64,000 nucleotides of DNA from Chloroflexota bacterium (GTDB lineage Bacteria > Chloroflexota > Anaerolineae > J102). The position numbers and the translations under genes were made by a program. The number at the start of each line of letters is the position of its first letter. Position 1 is the stretch's first letter. Under the pieces are notes generated by a model. The model did not search any database, was not told the origin of the DNA, and worked only from the letters and a program-made list of their open reading frames with translations. The stretch covers positions 37,802 to 101,801 of the forward strand of contig JAKOVD010000045.1 of the NCBI GenBank assembly GCA_029782215.1, written 5' to 3'. Of this stretch, positions 17,463 to 27,637 are shown piece after piece.

Positions 17463-18488
17463 TTAGCGGGGGCCGGGTTTCTCGCGGACTTCAAGCGGCA
17501 CCTGCTCCATGCGCCAGATGATCATAGCGCTGGCGAGCAAGGTGGCCGCGGCAACCACAAGAGCCTCGACGATGGATGCCTGGGTGACGAAGATGGCGAG
17601 CATGCCGTAGGCGCCGCCAAGGAGATAAATGATGAGAACGGCTTCGCGCCGGGTGAAATTCAGGTAGACAAGTCGATGCGAAAGATGGTCTTTGCCTGCG
17701 GTGGTAAAGGGATTGAAACCGCGCCGCAGTCGCGAAATAATGACGAGCGAAGTGTCGAGAACGGGTACACCCAGCACCAAGACGGGGATCATCCAGGTGA
17801 CGGCAGGCACGTTACCCGGGAACCGCAGCTTGATGCCCACCGCCGCCAGGAGGAAGCCCAGGAACAGACTGCCGGTGTCGCCCATGAAGATGCTGGCCGG
17901 GTTGAAATTGTACGCCAGGAAGCCGATACAGGCGCCAAGCAGGGCGGCGGCGAGGATGCCGACAAGATACTGGTTCGACAAGGCAGCCAACAGAACGAAG
18001 AAGGCGCTGGCGACTGCAGCGACGCCTGCCGAGAGCCCATCCATGTTGTCCAGGAAGTTGACGGCATTGGTGATGAAGAGCACCCAGACGAAGGTGGCGA
18101 TTATGTTGAGCGCCGGCACACCGAACGCCGTGATCTGCACCCCGGTCAGTATCAACACCACGACCGGAGCGGCCTGGCCCAGCAGCTTAAACCAGGCCGG
18201 CAGGGCGTGGCGGTCATCCCAGAACCCCAGGAAGGAGATGAGGGTGGCGCCGATGACGATGCCGGCCACCTGGCTGACATAGAAGCGCTGCCCGAACAGC
18301 AGGATCGCCAGGATGACGGCCACATAGATGGCGACGCCCCCCAAAAGGGGCGTGGGGTTCGCATGGAACTTGCGCCCGCTGGGCTGGTCCACCATGTTCG
18401 TGTGGAAGGCCAGGCGGCGCGCCAGCGGCGTGGCGCCGAGGGCAAGCGTGAGGGCTGCTCCAAAGATGAGCATCACTTGCTCGATCAT
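17463..18488 (-). CDS. WecA/TagO-type undecaprenyl-phosphate sugar-1-phosphate transferase
   Basis: An inner-membrane enzyme that starts lipid-linked polysaccharide synthesis by moving a HexNAc-1-phosphate from its UDP-sugar to undecaprenyl phosphate. It has 341 residues and about ten hydrophobic segments. Family signatures are clear: [13 protein letters not shown] (metal-binding DD), [29 protein letters not shown] and the cytoplasmic HLSHRL (HxxHR) loop that recognises the nucleotide sugar in the WecA/TagO branch rather than MraY. It follows the O-antigen ligase by three bases. Confidence 0.94.
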   Translation of the reverse strand: MIEQVMLIFGAALTLALGATPLARRLAFHTNMVDQPSGRKFHANPTPLLGGVAIYVAVILAILLFGQRFYVSQVAGIVIGATLISFLGFWDDRHALPAWFKLLGQAAPVVVLILTGVQITAFGVPALNIIATFVWVLFITNAVNFLDNMDGLSAGVAAVASAFFVLLAALSNQYLVGILAAALLGACIGFLAYNFNPASIFMGDTGSLFLGFLLAAVGIKLRFPGNVPAVTWMIPVLVLGVPVLDTSLVIISRLRRGFNPFTTAGKDHLSHRLVYLNFTRREAVLIIYLLGGAYGMLAIFVTQASIVEALVVAAATLLASAMIIWRMEQVPLEVREKPGPR

Positions 18489-18491
18489 CGC

Positions 18492-21400
18492 TCAACCACC
18501 ACCGATTTTTTGCTCAAGCTGCTTGACAAGCGCATCGTACGTGGCGCGCTGGGCCGCAGGCGCGGCATCGCGAGCCCGCCGGGCGTAACTCAGGGCATCC
18601 TGCAGCAGTCCCTTCTTCTGGTAGAGGAGCGCCAGGTTCTGCAGGCTGCTGACGTCATTGGGGCTGACTGCCAGCAGTGCGAGATTAGCCGCAATGGCAT
18701 CGTCCGTGCGACCCATCTGCGCCAACACATAGGCGCGGCCGCTCAGGGCGCGTACGTCCTTCGGGTTGAGCTTGATGGCCTGGTCGTAGTCGGCAGCAGC
18801 CGCTTGCCAGTCTTTGCCCTGCAGCGCCATCTGGGCGCGGCGCAGGTAGGTGTCGGCGTAAACGGGATCGATCTCCAACGAGCGGGCAAAACGCGCCAGC
18901 GCCTTGTCGTTTTCGCCAAGCTGGGCATACACCGTCCCCCACTCGTTCTGCAATTGAGCGTTGTTCGGGCTGAGCATGGTCGCCTGGGCATAGAAGTCGC
19001 TGGCCTTGCGCAGGGCGGCCTCGCGCTCGGTCTTGTCCTGCATCGAGCCGGCGATCGTGCCGTAGTAACGCGCCAGGTTGGCGCTGTGGTCGGTGTTGAG
19101 CGGGTTCAGGTTGCGGGCGTTCAACAGAACCTGCTCGGCCCGGTCCAGAAGTGAGCGCTGCTGCGTAGCATCACTGGCAAGCCGCGCTGCCTCCAACAAT
19201 GAGCGGCCGCGGAAGAGCTGGTAGTAGTCTTCGTTCGGCACCATGGCGCTGATCTCGTCATAGAAGAGCTGCGACGTGGCGTACTCATTACGGCTGTCGG
19301 TCGTCATCGCCAGCTTGAAGTACATGTCAGCGCGAGCCAGGTTCAAGTTGATCGCATTGACGGCATAGAATCCCACCACCAGCAGCACCACCGCCGTGGC
19401 GCCCGCCAGCAGGGGCTGGTAGCTCCAGCGCTGGGCGCTTGCCGGCTTGAGCCAGTAGATGCTGGCCGCCAGGCCCACCACACCCAGGGCCAGCCACACA
19501 TAGAACGCGGCCAGGTGCCCGACCACGTAGCCCGCCTTCACCTCCACTGGCCATTGCTCGGGGAAGGGCAGCAGCCTGTTTGCCTGGTAAAGGCCATAGA
19601 TCAGCCAGATGCCAAGCGTGACCGCCAGGTAGGCGGCGGCGGCCTTGCCAACGGCGCCGCCCTTAGCCGCCGGAGACCACGCCTCGCCCAGGGCCAGGGT
19701 CAGGCCCACAAAAAGCGTGAAGAGCACAAGCCAGAGCGCGCCGGGTCCAGCCGCCAGGGCGCCATCGCGCAGGTGCGTAACCCACGAACGCCAGAAGACC
19801 GTCGTCAGCTCGGACAGGGAGGTCTGGTTCGACAGGAAATCCCAGTCCAGGATCAAGAGGATGATGCCCACCACCAGCGCATAAGGAACAAGCTCACGCC
19901 AAAGCGGCGCCTGCTCGGCGGCACGGCGGGCCGGCGCTGCGAGCGGCTTCACCGGCTGGCGGCGGTGCTTGCTGCCGGTCGCTCCAGCCGCCGGGGCCGG
20001 CAGGTGCGCCGGCGCTTCGCCAGTGGGCGCCACCGACACCTGGTCAATGCCCACGGCGACGAGAGCGGCGACAAGAACGAAGAAGTAGGTGCGTGTGGAC
20101 GCGATCGAGATGCCGAGGTGGATCTCCACGAAGTGCGCCACCACGGTTGACAACAAGGCGATGATCAGAAGCTGGCGGCGATCCAGGCGTTCAATGCCGG
20201 CCGCCCCCCGAAAGGCAGCCACGGTCACATAAACCAACACGCCCAGGATGAAGCCGAGGGCCACACCCACGCCGGCAAAGTTCAGATGGCCGCTGACCGC
20301 AGGGATCACCACGCCCAACAGGCCGCCGGCAAACCCCAACAGGATGAACAGGTTGCGGTCGCGTTTGCCATTGATCAGACCAAGCCATTTCAGGGCGTAG
20401 TAGAAGATGCTGCTGAACAGGAGGATATAGGCCAGGAAGCCCAAAAAGCCCGTGGTGACCAGGCTGTCAAACGTCTCGTTGTGCGACCGGTCAGGCGACG
20501 CGTTGCGCGCCTCCAGGTCGGCCAGGGCCGGAACATAGAAGCGGTTGTACGCCACCCACATGGATTCCGGACCGTAGCCCACCACCTGCCGCACCGGGTT
20601 GAGGACATCAGCAGAACCGTCGGGCCAGGTCAAGGGTCCGTGCGGCTTCAGCATGGACACGACGCCCTCCCAGATCAGGGTGCGGACCTTGCCCGTGCCC
20701 TGATCGGTTTCGAGCATCTGTCCAAGCCGGCCCACATAGGGCAGCTCCTTGAAGGCGGCAAGCGGCGTGTTGGGCACGTTGAGCAGCACCAGCACCGCCG
20801 CACCCGCGACCGCCATGGACACGATGCCCAACCACAGCCAGCGCCATCCCCGCCGGGTGAGAAGCGGCACCAGGAAGAGCGCCAGGGCTGCGAGCACGGC
20901 CAACACCAGGATCAGGAGACCCAGGACGCCGGGAAGCGCCCGCACAGCGGCCAACCCCAGCCCGATCAGCGCCAGCACCCCGAAACCAATCCCCAGGCCC
21001 TTGCCGATCTCCACCAGGGTCAGGCGGCCCTGCTGCGAAGCGCGCTGGCGCAGGCTGGTCAGAGCCAGGAGCAGAAAGACATAGAGACCGGCCGCCAGGC
21101 CCAGCCAGGGACCGCGGCTCTGTGTGAAAATGATGGCGACGAGCTGGATGACCAGCACGAAGAGCAAGGTCCCCGATGTGAGCGCGTCGGTCGTGCTGCC
21201 ATCCTTGTCGAGCAGCATGCGCTGCGTGGCATGGATCATGCGCTCGAGCGTCAGGGGCACGGCCAGGATCAGATAGGCGGCGACGAAGATGGCATTGCCC
21301 ATGTTCGCGGCCACGCGCTCGGTCGTATCGCCGCCCCACGGCAGCGGGTCGAGCCGGTAGTGCTGTAGGATGCCGTAGAGAGCGATGGGAACGCTGACGA

Positions 21401-21863
21401 GGATGACCGTATACTGCAGCCGCTGCCACTGCCGGCGCGTCCGCAGCGTATCCAGCGCCACCAGGAAGAGCACCATGTAACTCAGCATGCTCAACGTCCC
21501 CTGCAGGCGCTGGTAGGAGCCCCACAGACTCTGCCGCGGGGCCACCGAAAGCACGGTGCTGAGCAAATAGGCGCCGGCCAAGGCGAGCACAGGCAGCACG
21601 AGCGGCCGTCGCCACAGGGGAAGCTCGCCCGCAGGCGCCGCCGGAGCGCCCTCTGCCGCGGCCCGGCCCAGGCGCAGCCCATCCACGCGCTTGACGATCC
21701 ACACGATCAGGGCAAACCAGGCCAAAGAACGCACCAGGGCGATCTTGTCCGGCTCGAAGACACGCTGGGAATAGACGTTGAAATAGAGCGGTGCAGCGAT
21801 CAGAGCGGTCAGCCAGATCGCCTCCAGCACCGCATCGCAGATCGATTGCAGGCGAGAAGGCAT
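18492..21863 (-). CDS. O-antigen ligase/polymerase-like membrane protein with C-terminal TPR repeats
   Basis: A 1123-residue protein. Residues about 15-540 hold a dozen or more membrane helices with the Wzy_C/WaaL-type periplasmic loop (YGPESMWVAYNRFY ... DRSHNETFDSLVTTG), which transfers or polymerises lipid-linked glycans outside. A low-complexity cytoplasmic stretch near 640-680 (APAAGATGSKHRRQPV) and more membrane helices follow. The last roughly 270 residues are tetratricopeptide repeats (LEIDPVYADTYLRRAQMALQ, AIKLNPKDVRALSGRAYVLA). The TPR part probably docks partners. It is much longer than typical ligases (400-500 residues). ATG at 21863; an upstream extension to 21953 has no support. 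Confidence 0.9.
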   Translation of the reverse strand: MPSRLQSICDAVLEAIWLTALIAAPLYFNVYSQRVFEPDKIALVRSLAWFALIVWIVKRVDGLRLGRAAAEGAPAAPAGELPLWRRPLVLPVLALAGAYLLSTVLSVAPRQSLWGSYQRLQGTLSMLSYMVLFLVALDTLRTRRQWQRLQYTVILVSVPIALYGILQHYRLDPLPWGGDTTERVAANMGNAIFVAAYLILAVPLTLERMIHATQRMLLDKDGSTTDALTSGTLLFVLVIQLVAIIFTQSRGPWLGLAAGLYVFLLLALTSLRQRASQQGRLTLVEIGKGLGIGFGVLALIGLGLAAVRALPGVLGLLILVLAVLAALALFLVPLLTRRGWRWLWLGIVSMAVAGAAVLVLLNVPNTPLAAFKELPYVGRLGQMLETDQGTGKVRTLIWEGVVSMLKPHGPLTWPDGSADVLNPVRQVVGYGPESMWVAYNRFYVPALADLEARNASPDRSHNETFDSLVTTGFLGFLAYILLFSSIFYYALKWLGLINGKRDRNLFILLGFAGGLLGVVIPAVSGHLNFAGVGVALGFILGVLVYVTVAAFRGAAGIERLDRRQLLIIALLSTVVAHFVEIHLGISIASTRTYFFVLVAALVAVGIDQVSVAPTGEAPAHLPAPAAGATGSKHRRQPVKPLAAPARRAAEQAPLWRELVPYALVVGIILLILDWDFLSNQTSLSELTTVFWRSWVTHLRDGALAAGPGALWLVLFTLFVGLTLALGEAWSPAAKGGAVGKAAAAYLAVTLGIWLIYGLYQANRLLPFPEQWPVEVKAGYVVGHLAAFYVWLALGVVGLAASIYWLKPASAQRWSYQPLLAGATAVVLLVVGFYAVNAINLNLARADMYFKLAMTTDSRNEYATSQLFYDEISAMVPNEDYYQLFRGRSLLEAARLASDATQQRSLLDRAEQVLLNARNLNPLNTDHSANLARYYGTIAGSMQDKTEREAALRKASDFYAQATMLSPNNAQLQNEWGTVYAQLGENDKALARFARSLEIDPVYADTYLRRAQMALQGKDWQAAAADYDQAIKLNPKDVRALSGRAYVLAQMGRTDDAIAANLALLAVSPNDVSSLQNLALLYQKKGLLQDALSYARRARDAAPAAQRATYDALVKQLEQKIGGG

Positions 21864-21949
21864 GGAACTCAAGTCAACAGGACGAATTGACGTTAGTGTT
21901 CGACAAGATAACCGAACGATCTTACCGCAGGCCTTGGCTGCGGGCAAAG

Positions 21950-23062
21950 TCAACCGCGGTTCAGGACCTCTTCATAGACGCCAAGCACCCGTTCCACCAG
22001 CAGGGGCAGGTCGAACTCCGCCCTGGCCCGCGCCTGTGCGGCAGCGCCCATCGCCCGGAGGCGCGCCGGATCCGCCAGCAGCAGGCGAATGGCCTGGGCC
22101 AGCGTCTCCGGATCACGCGGGGGCGCCACCAGGCCTGTCTCGCCGTGCTGGTTGATCCACGAGGTGCCAGTGCCCAGCTCGGTGGTCACCAGCGGCGCGC
22201 CGGCGGCCATGGCCTCGAGCAGCACGATGCCGTAGGCCTCGCTGCGGTGGCTGGAGGGCAGGACAAAGAGATCGGCGGCCTGGTAGTAGGCAGGCAGGTC
22301 GGCGTCGGCGATGTCGCCCAGGAAGTGCACCCGACCTTGCAGGCCCTCGCGCTCGACCTGGGCTCGCAGGTTGGCGGCCTCAGGCCCCGTGCCGCCGATC
22401 AGGAGCGTGGCCTCCACCTGGCGCATCGCCTCGACCAGGTAGGTCAGCCCTTTGTAGTAGCGCAGACGGCCGACGAACAGGAGCAGCGGACCCGGATACA
22501 GACGGCGCAGACGGGCGACTTCCTCCAGGCGCGGCCGCGCAAAGTGGGCGACGTCGATGCCGATAGGCACGACGGTGCAGCGGCCGGCCAGAGGCCGCAG
22601 GTAAGCGGAGCTCTGCACATAGGGCGGGCTGGAGGCGAGAATGCGGTCGGCCCGGCGCAGCACCACGCGCAGCAGCGGGTCGTACAGGCGCAGGATGCCC
22701 GCCTGCCGCACGACGTCGCTCTGGTAGGAAATCACAGTTCCCCGGCCCCGTCCGAGCAGCAGGTTGCTCACCTCGCCGACGGGATAGGGGAACTGCAGGT
22801 GGACGATATCGGGACGCTGGCGCCATGTCTGCCAGGGCAGCGCCACGCTGAGAGGCGTAGAGGCGACCGTGGCCAGGCGTCCCGCCCGGATGACGCGCAC
22901 GCCCTCTTCTGTGGTCACGGTGGTGGCCAGTCCCGCCGGATTCGTGACCAGGACCGTCACGTCATGGCCGCGCTCCGCCTGGGCCCGCGCCAGCCAGTGC
23001 AGGTGGTTCTCGATGCCGCCGAGGATCGGGTAACAGTCCTTGTAGATGTGGAGGATGCGCAT
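21950..23062 (-). CDS. GT4-family glycosyltransferase
   Basis: A cytoplasmic retaining glycosyltransferase (GT-B fold, 370 residues) adding a sugar to the lipid-linked repeat unit. The N-terminal acceptor domain starts MRILHIYKDCYPILGGIE with the GGIExH loop. The C-terminal donor domain has LLFVGRLRYYKGLTYLV, LLIGGTGPE and the EX7E motif (SEAYGIVLLEAMAAG). It starts two bases after the neighbouring GT4 gene ends. The specific sugar cannot be told from sequence alone. Confidence 0.92.
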   Translation of the reverse strand: MRILHIYKDCYPILGGIENHLHWLARAQAERGHDVTVLVTNPAGLATTVTTEEGVRVIRAGRLATVASTPLSVALPWQTWRQRPDIVHLQFPYPVGEVSNLLLGRGRGTVISYQSDVVRQAGILRLYDPLLRVVLRRADRILASSPPYVQSSAYLRPLAGRCTVVPIGIDVAHFARPRLEEVARLRRLYPGPLLLFVGRLRYYKGLTYLVEAMRQVEATLLIGGTGPEAANLRAQVEREGLQGRVHFLGDIADADLPAYYQAADLFVLPSSHRSEAYGIVLLEAMAAGAPLVTTELGTGTSWINQHGETGLVAPPRDPETLAQAIRLLLADPARLRAMGAAAQARARAEFDLPLLVERVLGVYEEVLNRG

Positions 23063-23064
23063 GG

Positions 23065-24183
23065 TCAGCTTGCGATGCGGTGGTAGGCCTGCAAGGTCAA
23101 CTCAGCCGTGCGGCGCCAGGTAAAACGGGCCGCCTGCTCCTGTCCTCGCTTCGCCAGGCGCTGGCGCAGGGTCTCATCCGCGGCCACGCGGTGGATGGCA
23201 TCCGCCATTGCCTGCACGTCCATCGGGTCGAACTTCTCGGCTGCCTGCCCCGCCACTTCAGGCAGGCTCGACGTGCGGCTGCACGCCACGGGCGCGCCGC
23301 AGGCCATGGCCTCGAGCACTGGCAGCCCGAAGCCCTCGTACAGGGACGGAAAGACAAAGGCCGTCGCCCCCGCATACAGGGCAGGCAAATCCTCGTTGGC
23401 CACGTTGGGCAGAAAGAGCACGAAAGCCTCCAGGCCCAGCTTGGCCACAAGCTGGCGAGCTTCCGGAAAGCGCGGGTCCCAGGCGCCGGCAATGACAAGC
23501 ATCGGGCCCGCCCCGGCGCCCCTGGCCATCGCATAGGCGCTGATCAGCCGCTCCAGGTTCTTGTGGGGCTTGTTGCTGCCGAGATACAGCAGGTAGGAAG
23601 CGGGCAGGCCCAGTCTCCGCCGCAGGGCATCCACCATGGCGGCAGGTTGGGGACAGAACTGCGGATCCGGGGCCAGCGGCGTCACCGTGATGGCGCCGGC
23701 CTGAACGCCGTAGAGCTGCACAAAGTCAGCGGCGGCAGCCTGTGAGATCGCAGCAAAGCCGTTGGCGCTGCGCAGGGCCAGGCGCTGCACCACCTCGATG
23801 GAAAGGCGGGCGCGCAGCGAATAGTCGGTGGGAAAACGGCGCGGGATGACATCAAAGAGGGTCAGGAGGTTGGGGAGTCCCAGCCGGTAGGGTCGCACAT
23901 TGTAGGGCAGGTGCACCACGTCAGGCCGCAGAGAGCGGATCAACTGCGGCAGTTCCGTCTGCTCGCGCCAATGGAAGGTCGGGATGCCGGTGGCGTGCAG
24001 TCGCACGTGTGGGTGTCGCGCCAGCGCCGCCAGGTCGTAGCGGGTGTTGGGCAGCGCCGGGTTCACCAGCAGGATGATCTCGCCCTCATGGACGCCGGCG
24101 AGGGCATTGACCAGGTTGAAAACGTAGCGTCCGATGCCGGGAAAGTGATCCTGGACGGTGCGGGCGTCAAGCACAAGCCGCAT
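23065..24183 (-). CDS. GT4-family glycosyltransferase
   Basis: A GT-B glycosyltransferase of 372 residues, of the mannosyltransferase-like GT4 group: MRLVLDARTVQDHFPGIGRY, TLFDVIPRRFP, YLLYLGSNKPHKNLERLI, and EX7E in LYEGFGLPVLEAMACG. The start is ATG 24183; a TTG three codons upstream would overlap the GT2 stop. Its architecture is closely similar to the GT4 at 53459, so the two may be paralogues. Confidence 0.92.
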   Translation of the reverse strand: MRLVLDARTVQDHFPGIGRYVFNLVNALAGVHEGEIILLVNPALPNTRYDLAALARHPHVRLHATGIPTFHWREQTELPQLIRSLRPDVVHLPYNVRPYRLGLPNLLTLFDVIPRRFPTDYSLRARLSIEVVQRLALRSANGFAAISQAAAADFVQLYGVQAGAITVTPLAPDPQFCPQPAAMVDALRRRLGLPASYLLYLGSNKPHKNLERLISAYAMARGAGAGPMLVIAGAWDPRFPEARQLVAKLGLEAFVLFLPNVANEDLPALYAGATAFVFPSLYEGFGLPVLEAMACGAPVACSRTSSLPEVAGQAAEKFDPMDVQAMADAIHRVAADETLRQRLAKRGQEQAARFTWRRTAELTLQAYHRIAS

Positions 24184-24188
24184 GGCGC

Positions 24189-25043
24189 TCAACCACTCCT
24201 CCGCACAGCGTCACGCAGCCGCGTGAGCAGCCCGTAGGCCGCCAGCCCGGCCGCCAGCCATGCCTGCGCGGGCCAGCCGTAGTGCTTGCGGTAGAAAGCG
24301 GCCAGGCTGTCCCGGTAAGCGCGCTGCGCCGCCGGGTTCTGCTTCAAGCTCTGCCCGCCCAGGTGGGTGATGCTGACCTGGGGGCAGTAGAACACCCTCC
24401 AGCCCGCCTCGCGCAGCCGCAGGCAGAGGTCGTTGTCCTCGAAGTACATGAAGAAGGCCTCGTCGAAGCCTCCAACCTGCGCCAGCGCCTCGCCCCGCAC
24501 CAGGAGACAGGCCCCGGAAGCCCAGTCAACCACCTGGGTGTCGCCGGTTGCCCAATCGTGCAGCGCCTGGCCGTGCGCCAGGCGGCGCCAACCGCGGCGG
24601 AGCAGGTAGCCCGGTCGGGGATCTTGGCCAAAGGCGTAGGGTTGAACGCTGCCGTCCGCCTGGAGCAGCCGCGGACTGCAGGCGCCGGCTTCGGGATGAC
24701 CGTCCATGAACGCCGCCAGGCCGGCCAGGGAGCCTGGGGGAGCGATGGTATCGCTGTTCAGGAAGAGGACATAGCGTCCCCGGGCCAGGGCGATGCCCTG
24801 GTTGTTAGCGCGTCCGAACCCCGCGTTGGCGGCGTTGCGCACAAGCTGCACGGCCGGAAAGCGCTCGGCCACCATGCTGGCGCTGCCATCCTGGGAGGCA
24901 TTGTCGATGACGATGGCCTCCCAGCGAACAGGAGCGGCCGCAGGCAGGGCGAGCAGCGCCTGCGCCAACAGATCGCGCACGTTCCAGCTCACGATCAGGA
25001 TGGAAAGGTCGTAGGGCGGCGCGTTCCGATCAGGCGATGACAC
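24189..25043 (-). CDS. GT2-family glycosyltransferase (rhamnosyltransferase-like)
   Basis: An inverting GT-A glycosyltransferase of 284 residues. Visible are DLSILIVSWNVRDLL, the nucleotide/metal site LFLNSDTIAPPGSL, ACSPRLLQADGS, and the C-terminal FFMYFEDNDLCLRLREAG catalytic region typical of WbbL-like rhamnosyltransferases. The short tail after about residue 250 is hydrophobic and may touch the membrane. The GTG at 25043 overlaps the upstream gene's end by 14 bases; a longer frame from 25109 would overlap by 80 bases and lacks family sequence. Confidence 0.9.
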   Translation of the reverse strand: MSSPDRNAPPYDLSILIVSWNVRDLLAQALLALPAAAPVRWEAIVIDNASQDGSASMVAERFPAVQLVRNAANAGFGRANNQGIALARGRYVLFLNSDTIAPPGSLAGLAAFMDGHPEAGACSPRLLQADGSVQPYAFGQDPRPGYLLRRGWRRLAHGQALHDWATGDTQVVDWASGACLLVRGEALAQVGGFDEAFFMYFEDNDLCLRLREAGWRVFYCPQVSITHLGGQSLKQNPAAQRAYRDSLAAFYRKHYGWPAQAWLAAGLAAYGLLTRLRDAVRRSG

Positions 25044-26307
25044 GGTCGAAGACCTCGGCCAGATCTTGGGCGAGCGCCCGGCGCTCGTAGCGTTGTTGGG
25101 CGGCTGCAAAGCCGGGCCATGTCTTCCCTGCCTGCCACTGCCGGATCATCGTCTCCAGGGCAGCGGCGATGGACGCGGCATCATCCGGGGCGACGGTAAG
25201 GCCCAGGTCATCCTGCTGGACGATGGCGGCGGCGGCGTTGTCCTGGGCTAGGGCCAGGATCGGCCGGCCGGCGCCAATGTAGTCGAACAGTTTGGACGTG
25301 GCCACACTGCGCACTCCCGGCGCCGTGACCAGCAGCAGCGCGTCGGCGTCCACCTGCCGCTGGTAAGCCTCAGTCCGGGACACGGGAGGCACAAACTCGA
25401 TCACCTGCTCAAGCCCCCGTTCGCGGACCGCCTTCTTTTCTACCTCCGAGATATTGCCCACGAGCTGCACGCGCAGAGGCGCCTCAGCCCAGCGCCGCAC
25501 CAGCGCCGCCACACCGTCGAACAGGGCGTCGGCGGAACGGTCCTGGCTGCTGGCCGAAAAGGAACCGGTGTAGACAACGAGAAAATGGCCGTCCGCAGGG
25601 CGCTGCCGGGTCAGGGCGGCGAAATCCGCACGGTCGAAACCGTTGGTGATGACGCTGAACTTGGGGCCGGTTTCGGCATAGCGCGCGGCCAGGTCTTCGG
25701 CAATGGGGCCGGTGGCCGCCACCACTGCGGCGGCCTCGGTCATGGCCCGGCGTTCGAGCCTGCCCTCCCAGGCGCGGCGCCATGCCGCCCGGCGCAGGCC
25801 CGGGTTGGGAGGTTCGAAGAGCCAACCATCGCGCAGGTCCACTACCCAGGGCAGCCCGCTGGCGCGATGGAGGCGCTGACCGATCAGGTGGCTGGTCTCA
25901 GGCGGCGAGCTGGACAAGATCATGGCAGGCTGCTGGGCGGCAATGATCTCCCGGCCCAGGCGCACCGCAGGCAGCAGCCAGCCGAGCTTGGTGTCTGGCG
26001 CCATCAGATGATCGCGCAGGCGCCCGGGCAGGCTCTGGGTGGACAGCGTGGCGACCCGCACCTGGGCTTCAGCCGGTACGTCTTTGGCCTTGCGCCGACG
26101 CAGAGGACTGAAGAGAGAGTGAACCAGGTCCTGGGCGCGATACACGCCCGCAGCCGCGTCGGTCGGCAGGCCCCCGTAGCGGCCGGTGGTCAGCAGCAGG
26201 GGGCGGTAGCCAAAGTCCGGCAGATACTGCACGAACTTGCGGATCCGCTCGGTGCCGGCCGTTTCGACGGGCGGCCAATCGTGCGTGATAACCAGGACGG
26301 TTCTCAC
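25030..26307 (-). CDS. GT4-like glycosyltransferase
   Basis: A 425-residue GT-B protein: VLVITHDWPPVETAGTER at the N-terminus (P-loop-like P-x-GG region), PAMILSSSPPETSHLIG, WVVDLRDGW, then the donor domain with FLVVYTGSFSASSQDRS, LRVQLVGNIS and SKLFDYIGAGRPILA. The GTG at 26307 begins right at the flippase stop; no ATG gives a sensible start. The EX7E motif is not obvious, as in several sugar-nucleotide-using members of this subgroup. Confidence 0.87.
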   Translation of the reverse strand: MRTVLVITHDWPPVETAGTERIRKFVQYLPDFGYRPLLLTTGRYGGLPTDAAAGVYRAQDLVHSLFSPLRRRKAKDVPAEAQVRVATLSTQSLPGRLRDHLMAPDTKLGWLLPAVRLGREIIAAQQPAMILSSSPPETSHLIGQRLHRASGLPWVVDLRDGWLFEPPNPGLRRAAWRRAWEGRLERRAMTEAAAVVAATGPIAEDLAARYAETGPKFSVITNGFDRADFAALTRQRPADGHFLVVYTGSFSASSQDRSADALFDGVAALVRRWAEAPLRVQLVGNISEVEKKAVRERGLEQVIEFVPPVSRTEAYQRQVDADALLLVTAPGVRSVATSKLFDYIGAGRPILALAQDNAAAAIVQQDDLGLTVAPDDAASIAAALETMIRQWQAGKTWPGFAAAQQRYERRALAQDLAEVFDRVIA

Positions 26308-26308
26308 A

Positions 26309-27637
26309 TCAGTTCGCTCGGACGCGACGGCTGACGAGCACGTAGAAGAAGACCGCGGTGACAAAGATGACCGAGTAGGCGATGGTCGAGGCAATGGCGG
26401 CGCCGGTGACGCCCAGGCGCGGGATCAGCGCCAGGTCCAGGATCACGGTCAGCACCAGGGCCATGCCGGAATTGATGGAGTTGTAGTGGGCATAGCCCCG
26501 GCCCGCCAGCTCGTTGGTCAGCACCTTGCCGCCGCCCAGGAGGACGACCCCCGGCAGCAGCGCCAGCAGAGGCGCATACGAAGCCTTGAACGCCGGACCG
26601 TAGACAAGGGCGATCAGGTAGGGACCAAGCAGCGCCAAGACCACAGCGCCTGCCGCCGTCAGCGCTAGGGTGAGACCGAACACCCGCGGCGTGAAGCGGT
26701 TCATCTCCTCGGGCCGCGTGGCCGAGGCCTTGGGAAAGATGACAAACCCGACCGAGTTGGGCAGGTACCAGAGCAGCTCAGCCAGGCCCACCGCCGAACC
26801 GTAGATGCCCACTGCCGCCGGGCCGAGGAAACCGTTGACCAGGAAGGTGTCCAGGCGGTAGTTGAAGTACTGGAGGACGTTGCCGACATAGCCCTTCAGG
26901 CCGTAGCCGTAGGTGCGGCGCAGCACGGTGCGATCCAGGCGCGGCCGGAAATGCGCGCCATGCCGGCGCAGCAGCCAGGTGAGGGCCGCAAGCCCCCCCA
27001 GCCCCGACCCGAAGACCGCCAGCACGGCGCCGGTGATGCCCCATCCCAGCCCGACCACCAGCAGCAGCGTCAGCGCCAGGGTGAGAACGCCCTGGGCGAC
27101 GTTGACGGCGTTCAGGGTGGGGATGTGCTGCATGCCCTGCAGCAGGGCGCTGAAGTACGCGTTCAGCAACAAAACCGGCAAGCTGATCATGGCCAGCATG
27201 ATCAAGGCCGACGGCACCGACGGCACCAGTGTGCTCAGCCAACCGGTTCGGGCCAGCAATCCCACCACCGCCACCCCCAGCACGGTGCCGACCAAGCCCA
27301 GCGCCGTGGAGCTAGACGCCAGTTGGTCAAGCGAGAGCCGCCGCGAGCCGACGAAATAGACGTTGGCGATGGCAATGCCGCCGCTTAGAAAGAGGGCGGC
27401 GATGTTGGGGACCAGCAGCGCCAGCGAGAGCGTGCCCTTGCCCGCCGGTCCCAGCCACCGGGCGATGATGGCGGCATTGGTCAGGGTGGTGAGCAGCACC
27501 AGCACCTGGGCCATGAAAGTGGTGGAGACATTGCGCGCGAAGGAACCATGAACTCCGAACCTGGACAGATGGGAACCCGTGCTGGCAAGGCGGCGACGGA
27601 TGCCTGACGCGCGATCTGGCGATGAGGATGCTCCCAT
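26309..27637 (-). CDS. Wzx-type oligosaccharide flippase (MOP superfamily)
   Basis: A polytopic inner-membrane transporter (442 residues, about 12-14 hydrophobic segments) expected to flip undecaprenyl-linked repeat units to the outer face of the membrane. Typical pieces are ARNVSTTFMAQVLVLLTTL near the start, ARWLGPAGKGTLSL, YGLKGYVGNVLQYFNYRLDTFLVNGFLG in the centre (split here only for description) and LALIPRLGVTGAAIASTIAYS at the end. It abuts the GT4 gene upstream with no gap. The 35 hydrophilic N-terminal residues may include a false start. Confidence 0.9.
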   Translation of the reverse strand: MGASSSPDRASGIRRRLASTGSHLSRFGVHGSFARNVSTTFMAQVLVLLTTLTNAAIIARWLGPAGKGTLSLALLVPNIAALFLSGGIAIANVYFVGSRRLSLDQLASSSTALGLVGTVLGVAVVGLLARTGWLSTLVPSVPSALIMLAMISLPVLLLNAYFSALLQGMQHIPTLNAVNVAQGVLTLALTLLLVVGLGWGITGAVLAVFGSGLGGLAALTWLLRRHGAHFRPRLDRTVLRRTYGYGLKGYVGNVLQYFNYRLDTFLVNGFLGPAAVGIYGSAVGLAELLWYLPNSVGFVIFPKASATRPEEMNRFTPRVFGLTLALTAAGAVVLALLGPYLIALVYGPAFKASYAPLLALLPGVVLLGGGKVLTNELAGRGYAHYNSINSGMALVLTVILDLALIPRLGVTGAAIASTIAYSVIFVTAVFFYVLVSRRVRAN

